Below are positions 50,366 through 58,850 of a DNA stretch of 64,000 nt, piece by piece (within the stretch, counting starts at the first letter, position 1; every line of letters begins with the position of its first letter). The translations under genes were made by a program, and so were the position numbers. The notes below the pieces were generated by a model that was not told the DNA's origin, searched no databases, and saw only the letters and a program-made list of their open reading frames with translations. This DNA is from Nocardia rosealba (lineage in GTDB: Bacteria > Actinomycetota > Actinomycetes > Mycobacteriales > Mycobacteriaceae), in contig NZ_JAIWNA010000002.1 of assembly GCF_020216065.1 (NCBI RefSeq), positions 620,001-684,000 on the forward strand, read 5' to 3'.

Positions 50366-51559
50366 GTGTCTGTTTCCATTGATGAAGGTGTGCGTCGACC
50401 ACACGGTCCGCTGAAGACGGCCGACGTCGATCGCGGGCACGATCTGCTACCTCCGACGCCGCCCACCACCGTCGGTGTGATCGAGGCCGTGGCGACGGGC
50501 TCGCCGCGGCGAGTGATCGAGCAGGCCGTCAACGCCGGACGCGTGGCGGAACTGTTCTCCGATCCCGTTCAGCGGCAGCGCATTCCACGGATCTACGAGA
50601 AGACCAGGATCGACACCCGACATCTGGCGATCGATCCACTCGCTCCCGATTTCCTCGAGTTCAGCAGGCGCCCCGGCACCATCCGGGAGCGGATGAATCT
50701 TTTCTTCGAGCACGCGGCCCCGCTGGCGGTCGACGTGGCGCGCCGCGCCGTGGCCGGCTTGGCGAACCCGGCCGAGGACATCGGTCAGCTGATCTTCGTG
50801 ACCAGCACCGGATTCATCGCCCCGGGTGTGGACGTCGCGGTCGTCAAGGAACTCGGCCTCTCGCCGACGGTCAACCGGATGATCGTGAACTTCATGGGCT
50901 GCGCCGCCGCGATGAACGGCATCCGGACCGCCGTCGACTTCGTGCGAGCCCATCCGGACAAGAAGTCGATGGTGCTGTGCATCGAATTGAGTTCGGTCAA
51001 CGCGGTTTTCGACGACGACGTCAACGACGTGATCACCCACAGCCTCTTCGGCGACGGGTGCGGTGCGGTGGTGATCGGCGCCAATCAGGTGCATCAGCCG
51101 CTGGCGCCCGGCAGTGTCGTGATCCGCGACAGCTTCAGCCACCTCTTCGACGACGCCGAGGACGGCATCGTGCTCGGGGTGAAGGACGCGGGCATCACCT
51201 GCGAGCTCGCGGCGAGCCTGCCCGACTACATCTACCGCGGCGTCGACCCGGTGGTGACGCAGGTGCTGGCGCGCAACGGTCTCGGCAAGGCCGATGTCGA
51301 GCTGTGGGCGATCCACCCCGGCGGTCCGCGCATCATCGAGGAGTCGGCCCGGTCGTTGGGTATCGCGCCGGAGTCGGCCGCGCCGAGCTGGGCGGTGCTC
51401 GCCGAGCACGGCAACATGCTGAGTGTGTCGCTGATCTTCGTGCTCGAACGCATGATCCGCGAATCCGATTCGGCGGCACCGATTTCCACCGGGGTAGCGT
51501 TCTCGTTCGCGCCCGGTGTCACCCTCGAGGGCATCGTGTTCGATGTCATCCGCAGCTGA
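50366..51559 (+). CDS. Type III polyketide synthase
   Basis: A 397-residue chalcone-synthase-fold enzyme. Catalytic triad: Cys about 179 in 'NFMGCAAAMNG', His in 'WAIHPGGPRIIEE' and Asn in 'LAEHGNMLSVSL'. Sequence style is that of mycobacterial PKS10/PKS11/PKS18 and other alkylpyrone/alkylresorcinol synthases, which take long-chain acyl-CoA starters. GTG 50366 is nine bases after AAGGA; GTG 50360 is too close. It lies nine bases before the ABC exporter gene, so the two are one operon. Product not deducible. Confidence 0.92.
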   Translation: MSVSIDEGVRRPHGPLKTADVDRGHDLLPPTPPTTVGVIEAVATGSPRRVIEQAVNAGRVAELFSDPVQRQRIPRIYEKTRIDTRHLAIDPLAPDFLEFSRRPGTIRERMNLFFEHAAPLAVDVARRAVAGLANPAEDIGQLIFVTSTGFIAPGVDVAVVKELGLSPTVNRMIVNFMGCAAAMNGIRTAVDFVRAHPDKKSMVLCIELSSVNAVFDDDVNDVITHSLFGDGCGAVVIGANQVHQPLAPGSVVIRDSFSHLFDDAEDGIVLGVKDAGITCELAASLPDYIYRGVDPVVTQVLARNGLGKADVELWAIHPGGPRIIEESARSLGIAPESAAPSWAVLAEHGNMLSVSLIFVLERMIRESDSAAPISTGVAFSFAPGVTLEGIVFDVIRS

Positions 51560-51568
51560 GAGTCCATC

Positions 51569-53413
51569 ATGCAATTGCTCCGTTTTCTCGCCGCGCTGTC
51601 GCCGGCCAGGATCGCGGCCGTGGTGGTCGCGGGCCTGATCTGCGGCGTCGCCAACACCTATCTGGTGACGTTGATCAACGCGGCGGTCTCGCCGAAACCG
51701 CCCCCGGACGACCTGATCGCCCGATTCGTGCTGACCGGCCTGGTGATCCTGGTCAGCGGCGTGCTGTCGCAGGTGCTGTTGATCCGGCTGTCGCAGGATG
51801 CCATCTATCGGTTGCGCAGCGATCTGAGCTCCGGGATCGTCGCCGCTCCACTGGAACATCTGGAACGGCTCGGCATGCATCGCCTGATGGCGACGCTCAC
51901 CGAGGACGTGCGTTCGCTGTCGCAGGCGGTCACCGCCATTCCGGCGATCTGCGTCGACGTGGCGACCATCGTGGGTTGCTTCGTGTTCCTGGCAGTGGTG
52001 TCGGGACCGATCTTCGCGGTCACCGTGGCCGGTACCCTCGTCGGGATCGCCTGTGTCGAAATGGTTCTCAAGCGGGTGCGCGGGATCTACCGTGAGGCTC
52101 GGGAGAACGAGGACGCGCTGCTGCGCTCCTTCCAGGCCGTCACGCTCGGCATCAAGGAACTCAAGCTGCACCGTGGCCGCCGCCGCGACTTCATGGACCG
52201 GCATCTGCTCGGTTCGGCGGGCACCCTGCGCGACCAGAACACCGACGCCGGGTCGAAGTTCTCCTACGCACAGGGTTTCGGTCAGGCGTTGCAGCTGGCG
52301 ACGATGGCCCTGATCCTGTTCGTCCTCGCCGCGGCGCTCGACCTGCCGCGCGAGACGATGTTCGGGTACGTGCTGGTGACCACGTTCCTGGCGATGCCGA
52401 TGCAGAACTTCATGCACCGCATTCCCGATCTGCTGCGCGGTGACGTGGCGCTGGCCAAGATCCGGGCGATGAACCTGTCGATGACGACGATGCACAACGA
52501 GGACGAACTGCCCTACGTCGAGCGTCCGCCGGTGGGACAGGCCAAGCTCGAACTGTCGGACGTGACCTACGTGTACCGCTCCGAGGCGCCGTCGCCGGTG
52601 CCACCACCGCCCGGCACACACCCGGGCGGGATGCCGGCGCATCCGCCGCGTCCCGGTGTTCCGCCGCGCGGGGGCAACGGGCATCCCGGTGGTCCGCATC
52701 CGGCGCATCCGGGAGCGCGGCCCTCGGCCGGTCCCGATGTGAACGGTAAGAACTGGGTCGACCACGGCGCCACCGATGTGCGTCCGGTGCCCTTGGGTCC
52801 GCCGCCCGAGCTCGACGAGTCCGGTGAGGGCGGGTTCCGGCTCGGGCCGATCGACCTGGTCTTCGAGCCGGGCCAGATCACCTTCGTCGTCGGCGGTAAC
52901 GGCAGCGGGAAGTCGACGCTGGCCAAGATCATCACCGGTCTGTATGTGCCGCGCACGGGGTCGTTGTCGCTCAACGGGGAGAGGATCGACCACGACAACA
53001 TCGAATGGTTCCGGCAGAACTCGTCGGCGGTGTTCACCGATTTCCATCTGTTCGAGGACTACCTGGGCTTCGACCGGCCGGGGATCGACGCCGAGGTGCG
53101 GCGGTATCTCGAGGAGCTGCAGATCGCGCACAAGGTGAGTGTGGAGGGCGGGCGCCTGTCGACCGTCGACCTGTCGCAGGGGCAGCGCAAACGCCTGGCG
53201 CTGCTCACCGCGCTGCTCGAGGACCGGCAGATCTACGTGTTCGACGAGTGGGCCGCCGATCAGGAACCGAGGTTCCGTGAGGTGTTCTACCGCGAGATCC
53301 TCACCGACCTGAAACGGCGCGGGAAGACCGTCATCGTGATCACCCACGACGACCGGTACTTCGACTGTGCCGATCAGCTGGTGAAGCTCGACTTCGGGTT
53401 GGTCGCGGCGTAA
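51569..53413 (+). CDS. ABC exporter, SyrD/PvdE type, with Pro/Gly-rich insertion
   Basis: A 614-residue half-transporter: N-terminal transmembrane region (about 1-300) and C-terminal ATPase with Walker A 'GGNGSGKSTLAKII' (about 441), signature 'LSQGQRKRLALLTALL' and Walker B 'IYVFDEWAADQEP' (about 553). The 'FDEWAADQ' form marks the cyclic-peptide/siderophore-precursor exporters of the SyrD/PvdE group. Between the two parts (about 337-420) lies an 80-residue insertion rich in Pro, Gly and His that the family lacks. It should export the product of the preceding PKS. Confidence 0.9.
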   Translation: MQLLRFLAALSPARIAAVVVAGLICGVANTYLVTLINAAVSPKPPPDDLIARFVLTGLVILVSGVLSQVLLIRLSQDAIYRLRSDLSSGIVAAPLEHLERLGMHRLMATLTEDVRSLSQAVTAIPAICVDVATIVGCFVFLAVVSGPIFAVTVAGTLVGIACVEMVLKRVRGIYREARENEDALLRSFQAVTLGIKELKLHRGRRRDFMDRHLLGSAGTLRDQNTDAGSKFSYAQGFGQALQLATMALILFVLAAALDLPRETMFGYVLVTTFLAMPMQNFMHRIPDLLRGDVALAKIRAMNLSMTTMHNEDELPYVERPPVGQAKLELSDVTYVYRSEAPSPVPPPPGTHPGGMPAHPPRPGVPPRGGNGHPGGPHPAHPGARPSAGPDVNGKNWVDHGATDVRPVPLGPPPELDESGEGGFRLGPIDLVFEPGQITFVVGGNGSGKSTLAKIITGLYVPRTGSLSLNGERIDHDNIEWFRQNSSAVFTDFHLFEDYLGFDRPGIDAEVRRYLEELQIAHKVSVEGGRLSTVDLSQGQRKRLALLTALLEDRQIYVFDEWAADQEPRFREVFYREILTDLKRRGKTVIVITHDDRYFDCADQLVKLDFGLVAA

Positions 53414-53420
53414 TCGCCCG

Positions 53421-53448
53421 TGCCCCGGTCGGTTCGTCGACCGGGGCA
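53421..53448. terminator. Bidirectional hairpin between exporter and gpgS
   Basis: Stem TGCCCCGGTC (53421-53430) / GACCGGGGCA (53439-53448), loop GGTTCGTC, in the 50-base gap between the convergent exporter and gpgS genes. No T-tract on either strand. Confidence 0.65.
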
Positions 53449-53463
53449 CAGGTGTGTCCGGGC

Positions 53464-54345
53464 TCAGGCGATCTCGCGGTGCGCGGTGACGACCCGTCGC
53501 ATGGGCGGGCGGTCGACCAGGCTGACCTCCGAAGGTGTTCGGCGCCAGCCGGTTTCGCTCGGCAGGAACTGGACCAGGCCGATGCCGGAGTCGCGGATAC
53601 CGAGGCGGTCGAGGAGGGTGGCGACCACCTGACGGCTCATCACCGCCAGTTCGTGGGTCGGGCGGTTGCGGTGCACACGGATGCCGAGGTCGACCTGGGC
53701 GATGGCGGACAGACCGTGGCGTTGCCAGCAGTCGAGCAGGATCCCGATCTCGGCGCCGTATCCACCCGCGAGGGGCACATCGCCGAGGAAGGCCCGGGTG
53801 ACGGCGTATTCGCCGCCCAGGGGTTGCACTATCTCGGCCAGTGCAGGTGCCAGCGCGGTGAGCAGCGGTCGCGCGACCAGTTGGGTGACGCGGCCGCCGC
53901 CGTCGGCGTCCAGTTGGGCACCGGTGGTGATCGGCCGCCGGTAGAAGCCCTTCACCAGCGCGATGCCGGGTTCGGTGAGCAGGGGGGTCAGCAGGGCGGG
54001 CACAAACAGCGGATCGGGTGCCACGAGGTCGGCGTCGAGGTAGACCAGCAGATCGCCGGTCGCCACCGCGAGCGAGCGCCACACCACCTCGCCTTTGCCG
54101 GGCCTGGGCGGCACTCCCGGCATCGCCTCCTCGAGGGTGTAGGCGGCCGCGCCCGCCGCCCTCGCCCGGGCGACGGTGTGATCGGTCGAGCCGGCGTCGA
54201 GCACGATCAGTTCGTCGATCAGCCCACCGAGCAGTGGTCGCACCGACGCCACGACCCCGGCCACGGTGTCCTCGTCGTCCAGGGCGGGGACAACCACCGA
54301 GACCCGGCGACCCGACTTGCGGTCGATGAGCTCACGGACGTCCAT
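53464..54345 (-). CDS. gpgS: Glucosyl-3-phosphoglycerate synthase
   Basis: A 293-residue GT81 glycosyltransferase that makes glucosyl-3-phosphoglycerate, first step to methylglucose lipopolysaccharides. Seen: 'VVVPALDDEDTVAGVVASVR', 'VLDAGSTDHT', 'PGKGEVVWRSLAVATGDLLV', 'YLDADLVAPDP' (metal and nucleotide-sugar site), 'VKGFYRRP', 'GGEYAVTRAF', 'GYGAEIGILLDCWQRHG' and 'RNRPTHELAVMSRQVVATLL'. Somewhat shorter than Rv1208. No folP2 neighbour, unlike in M. tuberculosis. Confidence 0.88.
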   Translation of the reverse strand: MDVRELIDRKSGRRVSVVVPALDDEDTVAGVVASVRPLLGGLIDELIVLDAGSTDHTVARARAAGAAAYTLEEAMPGVPPRPGKGEVVWRSLAVATGDLLVYLDADLVAPDPLFVPALLTPLLTEPGIALVKGFYRRPITTGAQLDADGGGRVTQLVARPLLTALAPALAEIVQPLGGEYAVTRAFLGDVPLAGGYGAEIGILLDCWQRHGLSAIAQVDLGIRVHRNRPTHELAVMSRQVVATLLDRLGIRDSGIGLVQFLPSETGWRRTPSEVSLVDRPPMRRVVTAHREIA

Positions 54346-54521
54346 ATCGATCAGTGAACGTCAGCGACCGCGCGCCTGCCAGCGATGCGGTGACATCTTG
54401 TGACCGGAGCCAACGCCGAGGTCGGGGTCGCTGGTGAAACGGACAGCGCGGAGCCGCGGACCGGTACGGTTGGACTGTTCGCCGTCGACGGCGACGACCG
54501 GCGAGTGGAGGAGCGGACGTC

Positions 54522-55832
54522 ATGAGTGCGACGATGGTCGAAGTGGCGAAGGGATCGAAGACCGATCTCACCGACGGACGCTACACCGTTCGCCTGGATC
54601 TCGACGGCCCCGCGGGTGCGGTCGACGTGTCCGCAGTCCTGGTGACCGCCGACGGGAAGGTGCGCTCCGACGCCGACTTCGTCTTCTTCAACAACCCGTC
54701 CGCTCCCGGTGTCCAGCTCGAATCGGATGCCGTTGTCTCCGTCGACCTTTCGACGATTCCGGCCGAGATCCACCGGGTGGTCATCGCGGGAAGTACCGAG
54801 GCGCAGGGTATCCGGTTCGGTGAGGTGGCGGGGCTGCGGGTGTCGGTGAACGGTAGCGGGCAGGCGCTGAGCTTCACGCCAGCCGGGCTCGATTCCGAGA
54901 CCGTCCTGCAGGCGGTCGCACTGTACCGGCGGGGGAGCGGGTGGCGGCTGGACGCGATCGGCCAGGGCTACAGCGCGGGTCTCGCGGCCTTCGCGACCGA
55001 GCACGGAATAACGGTCGACGAGGAGGCGGTGGAGGATTCCGCGCCTGCGCTCACCTCACCGCAACCTGTTGCGGCGCAGCACAACCCGACCATCGATCTG
55101 CGCAAAGTCGATGTGGTGCTCACCAAGGATTCGCCGGACAAGCGGGCCACCATCGATCTCCGCAAAGGCGGTGCGGGCCATGTGCTCACCGTCGGCCTCG
55201 AATGGGACGGGCGCGGCGCGAAATACGACAGCAACGGCAAGCCGACCGAGTTCGGCACCGGCGACCTGGATGTGTACTTCTTCTGCCGCAACGAACTCAC
55301 CGGTGACTATGTCGTGGTCAGCGGTGAGAAGGGGCACCAGGGCGATCTGAACATCTGGCCGCACATCCACCACCAGGGCGACAGCCGGGGCCCCGGGGCC
55401 GGTGGCCTGCCCGCCACCGAACAGGTGGTCGTCCGTCCCACCGAGAACGGTGACCTGCTGCTCAACGTGTACCAGTCCGTCGACAACGGTGCCGGTGCCA
55501 TCGATACCTTCGGCCGCCCGCGTGTCCGGGTGCGCTACGGCCGCCCCGGGCCCGACGGACTGCCCGGTCCCGACGCGGATCAGATCACCGTCGTCATCGG
55601 CAACGGCAAGAACTCCTTCTGGGCGACCGTCGCCCACATCGACGTCCGCGACGGCATCCTCACCGTCGACGGAACCACCAGGTACAGCCGGGCTTTCAGC
55701 GAACGCATGCCCGTCCTCGACACTGCGGGCACCTGGGTCCGCGCCGCCAAGAACGGCCCCGTCGGCCGCAGCAAATCCAGCAACGGCCTCGGCCTCAGCC
55801 GCTACGAAGGTCAGTGCCCCGCACCGCGCTGA
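54522..55832 (+). CDS. TerD-family protein with two stress-response domains
   Basis: A 436-residue protein. The N-terminal TerD domain (about 1-170) has 'VDVSAVLVTADGKVRSDADF', 'VFFNNPSAPG' and 'FGEVAGLRVSV', with the 'DFVFFNN' Ca-binding type loop. After a linker, a second related domain (about 185-430) contains 'VLTVGLEWDGRGAKYDSNGK', 'DLDVYFFCRNE', 'GDLNIWPHIHHQGDSRGPGA' and 'DGTTRYSRAFSERMP'. Such proteins are part of tellurite/chemical-stress (Ter) systems in actinobacteria and may bind calcium. ATG with GAGGAG upstream. Confidence 0.85.
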   Translation: MSATMVEVAKGSKTDLTDGRYTVRLDLDGPAGAVDVSAVLVTADGKVRSDADFVFFNNPSAPGVQLESDAVVSVDLSTIPAEIHRVVIAGSTEAQGIRFGEVAGLRVSVNGSGQALSFTPAGLDSETVLQAVALYRRGSGWRLDAIGQGYSAGLAAFATEHGITVDEEAVEDSAPALTSPQPVAAQHNPTIDLRKVDVVLTKDSPDKRATIDLRKGGAGHVLTVGLEWDGRGAKYDSNGKPTEFGTGDLDVYFFCRNELTGDYVVVSGEKGHQGDLNIWPHIHHQGDSRGPGAGGLPATEQVVVRPTENGDLLLNVYQSVDNGAGAIDTFGRPRVRVRYGRPGPDGLPGPDADQITVVIGNGKNSFWATVAHIDVRDGILTVDGTTRYSRAFSERMPVLDTAGTWVRAAKNGPVGRSKSSNGLGLSRYEGQCPAPR

Positions 55833-55910
55833 CCTGTCCGGTAGTTCCGCCGGAGATTGCCACGCGGGCGGGGCGTCGGCGTTTTCGCTGGTGAGTCGTA
55901 GGCTTGGGCC

Positions 55911-57602
55911 ATGGCATCCGACACCGATTCATCGTTCGATATCAAGCCCCGCTCGCGCGATGTCACCGACGGGCTCGAGAAGACAGCCGCCCGCGGCATG
56001 CTCCGCGCGGTCGGCATGGGGGACGAGGACTGGGTGAAGCCCCAGATCGGGGTGGCGTCGAGTTGGAACGAGATCACCCCGTGCAACCTGTCGCTCGACC
56101 GGCTGGCCGACGCCGTGAAGGAAGGCGTGCACGCGGGCGGCGGGTACCCGCTCGAATTCGGGACCATCTCGGTGTCCGACGGTATCTCGATGGGGCATGA
56201 GGGCATGCACTTCTCGCTGGTCAGCCGCGAGATCATCGCGGACTCCGTCGAGACGGTCATGATGGCCGAGCGCCTCGACGGGTCGGTGCTGCTCGCCGGG
56301 TGCGACAAGAGCCTGCCCGGCATGCTGATGGCGGCCGCCCGGCTCGACCTGGCCAGCGTGTTCCTCTACGCGGGATCGACGCTGCCGGGCAATCTCGACG
56401 GCAAGGACGTCACCATCATCGATGCCTTCGAAGCCGTCGGCGCCTGCATCAAGGGACTCATCAGCCGCGAAGAGGTCGACCGCATCGAGCGCGCGATCTG
56501 TCCGGGCGAAGGGGCGTGCGGCGGCATGTACACCGCCAACACGATGGCCTCGGCAGCCGAAGCGCTCGGCATGAGCCTGCCCGGGTCGGCGGCGCCGCCG
56601 GCCCCCGACCGCCGGCGCGACGTCTTCGCGCACCGGTCCGGGGAGGCCGTCGTCGAGTTGCTGCGCAAGGGGATCACCGCGCGCGACATCATGACCAAGC
56701 CCGCCTTCGAGAACGCCATCACCGTGGTCATGGCACTCGGCGGATCGACCAACGCGGTGCTGCACCTGCTGGCGATCGCCCGCGAGGCCGGAGTGGACCT
56801 CACCCTCGCCGATTTCAACCGGGTCGGCGACAAGGTGCCGCATCTGGCCGACCTCAAACCGTTCGGCCGCTACGTGATGACCGATGTGGACCGGGTCGGC
56901 GGGATCCCCGTCGTGATGAAGGCACTGCTCGACGCGGGCCTGCTGCACGGCGACGTCATGACCGTCACCGGCAAGACCATGGCCGAGAACCTCGCCGACA
57001 TCGAACTCGGCCTCGACGGCGACGTCATCCGGCCGCTCGACCGGCCCATCCACCGATCCGGCGGGCTCACCATCCTGCACGGCACGCTGGCTCCCGAAGG
57101 GGCGGTGGTGAAGAGCGCGGGCTTCGACTCCGATGTATTCGCCGGAACGGCAAGGGTGTTCGATGGGGAACGCGCCGCGATGGACGCGCTGGAGAACGGC
57201 AGCATCGTCGCAGGCGATGTGGTGGTCATCCGCAACGAAGGCCCCAAGGGCGGTCCGGGAATGCGCGAAATGCTCGCCATCACCGGGGCGATCAAGGGCG
57301 CTGGCCTCGGCAAAGATGTCCTGCTGCTCACCGACGGCCGATTTTCCGGCGGTACAACGGGTTTGTGCGTCGGGCACGTCGCACCGGAGGCGGTCGACGG
57401 CGGTCCGATCGCGTTCGTCCGCGACGGCGACCCGATCGTCCTCGATGTCGCCAACCGGCGCCTCGATGTCGAAATCGACCCGGCCGACCTCGCCGCCCGC
57501 AAGGTCGGCTGGCAACCCGCGGCCCCCAAATACACCACCGGTGTGCTCGCCAAGTACCGCAAGCTGGTCAGCTCGGCGGCACACGGAGCCGTCACGGGAT
57601 GA
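55911..57602 (+). CDS. ilvD: Dihydroxy-acid dehydratase
   Basis: A 563-residue Fe-S dehydratase of valine/isoleucine biosynthesis, converting 2,3-dihydroxy-isovalerate/3-methylvalerate to the 2-oxo acids. Three cluster cysteines are visible in 'SWNEITPCN', '[11 protein letters not shown]' and '[14 protein letters not shown]'; '[16 protein letters not shown]', '[20 protein letters not shown]' and '[19 protein letters not shown]' are typical IlvD blocks. Single complete copy; no other ilv genes nearby. Its TGA overlaps the next ATG by four bases. Confidence 0.95.
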   Translation: MASDTDSSFDIKPRSRDVTDGLEKTAARGMLRAVGMGDEDWVKPQIGVASSWNEITPCNLSLDRLADAVKEGVHAGGGYPLEFGTISVSDGISMGHEGMHFSLVSREIIADSVETVMMAERLDGSVLLAGCDKSLPGMLMAAARLDLASVFLYAGSTLPGNLDGKDVTIIDAFEAVGACIKGLISREEVDRIERAICPGEGACGGMYTANTMASAAEALGMSLPGSAAPPAPDRRRDVFAHRSGEAVVELLRKGITARDIMTKPAFENAITVVMALGGSTNAVLHLLAIAREAGVDLTLADFNRVGDKVPHLADLKPFGRYVMTDVDRVGGIPVVMKALLDAGLLHGDVMTVTGKTMAENLADIELGLDGDVIRPLDRPIHRSGGLTILHGTLAPEGAVVKSAGFDSDVFAGTARVFDGERAAMDALENGSIVAGDVVVIRNEGPKGGPGMREMLAITGAIKGAGLGKDVLLLTDGRFSGGTTGLCVGHVAPEAVDGGPIAFVRDGDPIVLDVANRRLDVEIDPADLAARKVGWQPAAPKYTTGVLAKYRKLVSSAAHGAVTG

Positions 57603-57895
57603 CGCCGGACGAGGCCCGCCTACTGGCGCTGGGATTCGAGGGCGCGACCGAACGAGACCACCACGGTCGCCCCTCGTTTCGCAGGCGAACCATTTTCGCG
57701 ACCCTTCCCGACGACGAACACCTGCGCGTGATGCTCCCTGAGGAAGGCATTCGTGAGGCGGTCGCGGAATCACCCACCTGGTGTGCCGAGTCGTGGTGGG
57801 GCAGAAAGCTCGCGGCGGTGCAGGTGACGCTGGCGGACGCCTCGCCCGAACTCGTCGCCGAAATGCTGGGTGACGCATGGGACGCCCACGGCTGA
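57599..57895 (+). CDS. MmcQ/YjbR family protein
   Basis: A 98-residue small protein of the YjbR/MmcQ fold (double-wing DNA-binding-like): '[20 protein letters not shown]', '[20 protein letters not shown]', '[20 protein letters not shown]', '[19 protein letters not shown]'. ATGA overlap with ilvD makes it co-translated. Role unknown; family members are often read as DNA-binding or regulatory. Confidence 0.85.
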   Translation: MTPDEARLLALGFEGATERDHHGRPSFRRRTIFATLPDDEHLRVMLPEEGIREAVAESPTWCAESWWGRKLAAVQVTLADASPELVAEMLGDAWDAHG

Positions 57896-58091
57896 TCCGA
57901 AACCTGCGATCAGCTTGCGCATCGTCGCGGCATCGGTCGTGATCGTCTCGGTCGTCGCCCTGTGGTTCACGTTGCGCGTCAAGGGATTACTGGCCAGGGT
58001 GGGCGCCGCGATGATCATGGCGTGGCGGTGTGCGGGCGCAAAGAGAGCCGTTCTGACCCCGCTGCTCAGGCGGTCGGCTGGCCGGCCGTAA
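57870..58091 (+). CDS. Possible small membrane protein
   Basis: A 73-codon frame with one hydrophobic segment ('LRIVAASVVIVSVVALWFTL') followed by a basic tail ('AKRAVLTPLLRRS'). GTG 57870 overlaps the previous gene by 26 bases; TTG 57915 is an alternative start. The single helix and positive tail are plausible for a small membrane protein, but there is no ribosome site. Confidence 0.3.
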   Translation: MTHGTPTADPKPAISLRIVAASVVIVSVVALWFTLRVKGLLARVGAAMIMAWRCAGAKRAVLTPLLRRSAGRP

Positions 58092-58102
58092 CCGGGTCGG
58101 TG

Positions 58103-58696
58103 TCAGCGCGCGCCGACGATGCGCAACGCCATGTCCGCGTAGCCCTCGGCGATGTCTTCGGGGCTCCAGTCGCCGCCGTCGCGATACCAGCGGGCGATAT
58201 CGATACCGAGCGAGAGCAAGGCGACCGCGGCCATGCGGGGGTCGCGCACCTCGAACGCGCCGGTCGCCACGCCGCGTTCGACGAGATCGCGGATCTCCTG
58301 ATCGATCTGTCGGCGCAGACCCCGGATCTCGGCGTAGTGCTCGGGGGTGAGCGCGGACAACTCGTAGTTCACGATTCGCGCCCTGGTGTGGCCGCGCACA
58401 TGGTGTGCCGCGAAATCGTGGACCACGGTGCGCAGGGCGAGCGTGGGATCCTCGGTGGACCGGATGGCGGCGCGGACCAGGTCGAGTGACTGCTCGTGCC
58501 CCGCGCGCGAGATCACGTAGAGCAGTTCCTCTTTCGACTTGTGATGCACGTAGACCGCTGCCGGGCTCATGCCCGCGGCCGAGGCGATATCGCGCGTGGT
58601 CGTGCCGTTGAAGCCCTTTTCGGCGAACGCGTCGATGGCGGCCTCGAGGAGGCGTGCGCGGGTGGCGTCGCCGCGGGGCTCGATGGTTTCGGTCAT
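58103..58696 (-). CDS. TetR family regulator of the adjacent acyl-CoA operon
   Basis: A 197-residue TetR repressor: helix-turn-helix 'GFNGTTTRDIASAAGMSPAA', 'VYVHHKSKEELLYVI', then a FadR/KstR2-like helical C-terminal domain ('VVHDFAAHHVRGHTRARIVN', 'YEIRGLRRQIDQEI' type, 'IARWYRDGGDWSPEDIAEGY'). Divergent from the thiolase operon by 154 bases, with a palindrome in between. By analogy it binds an acyl-CoA intermediate and represses the operon; specificity not known. Start ATG 58696. Confidence 0.88.
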   Translation of the reverse strand: MTETIEPRGDATRARLLEAAIDAFAEKGFNGTTTRDIASAAGMSPAAVYVHHKSKEELLYVISRAGHEQSLDLVRAAIRSTEDPTLALRTVVHDFAAHHVRGHTRARIVNYELSALTPEHYAEIRGLRRQIDQEIRDLVERGVATGAFEVRDPRMAAVALLSLGIDIARWYRDGGDWSPEDIAEGYADMALRIVGAR

Positions 58697-58818
58697 TTCC
58701 GGGCCATTATCTCGCCTCGGCGAATTCCGCCCGGTGGTGGGGCTGTGTGATGTGGCTAACAAGGCTCCGCGCTCGGTGTTCTATTGACGGTGGCGTGCGA
58801 TCTACAGCACTATGCGTC

Positions 58819-58832
58819 TAAGCAAGCGCTTA
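58819..58832. promoter_or_regulatory. Palindromic candidate TetR operator
   Basis: TAAGC (58819-58823), AAGC, GCTTA (58828-58832): perfect five-base arms in the divergent promoter, 19 bases before the thiolase start codon. The extended AGCAAGCGCTTATT resembles the mycobacterial KstR2 box with one mismatch; the adjacent TetR protein is not KstR2 by sequence as far as I can tell. Confidence 0.6.
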
Positions 58833-58850
58833 TTCAGCAAAGGAGCTCCG

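Noticed and set aside
50447..54082. A 1211-codon open frame on the minus strand
   Set aside because: It runs antisense to the type III PKS, the exporter and gpgS, which carry complete catalytic motifs; its own translation is Arg/His/Gln-rich repeat-like sequence typical of antisense frames in GC-rich DNA.
55929..57878. 649-codon minus-strand frame opposite ilvD
   Set aside because: ilvD is unambiguous, with all cluster cysteines; the antisense frame has no domain.
58103..58696. Calling the TetR protein KstR2
   Set aside because: The promoter palindrome resembles the KstR2 box, but the protein sequence differs from what I know of KstR2 and the operon lacks the cholesterol-ring genes.
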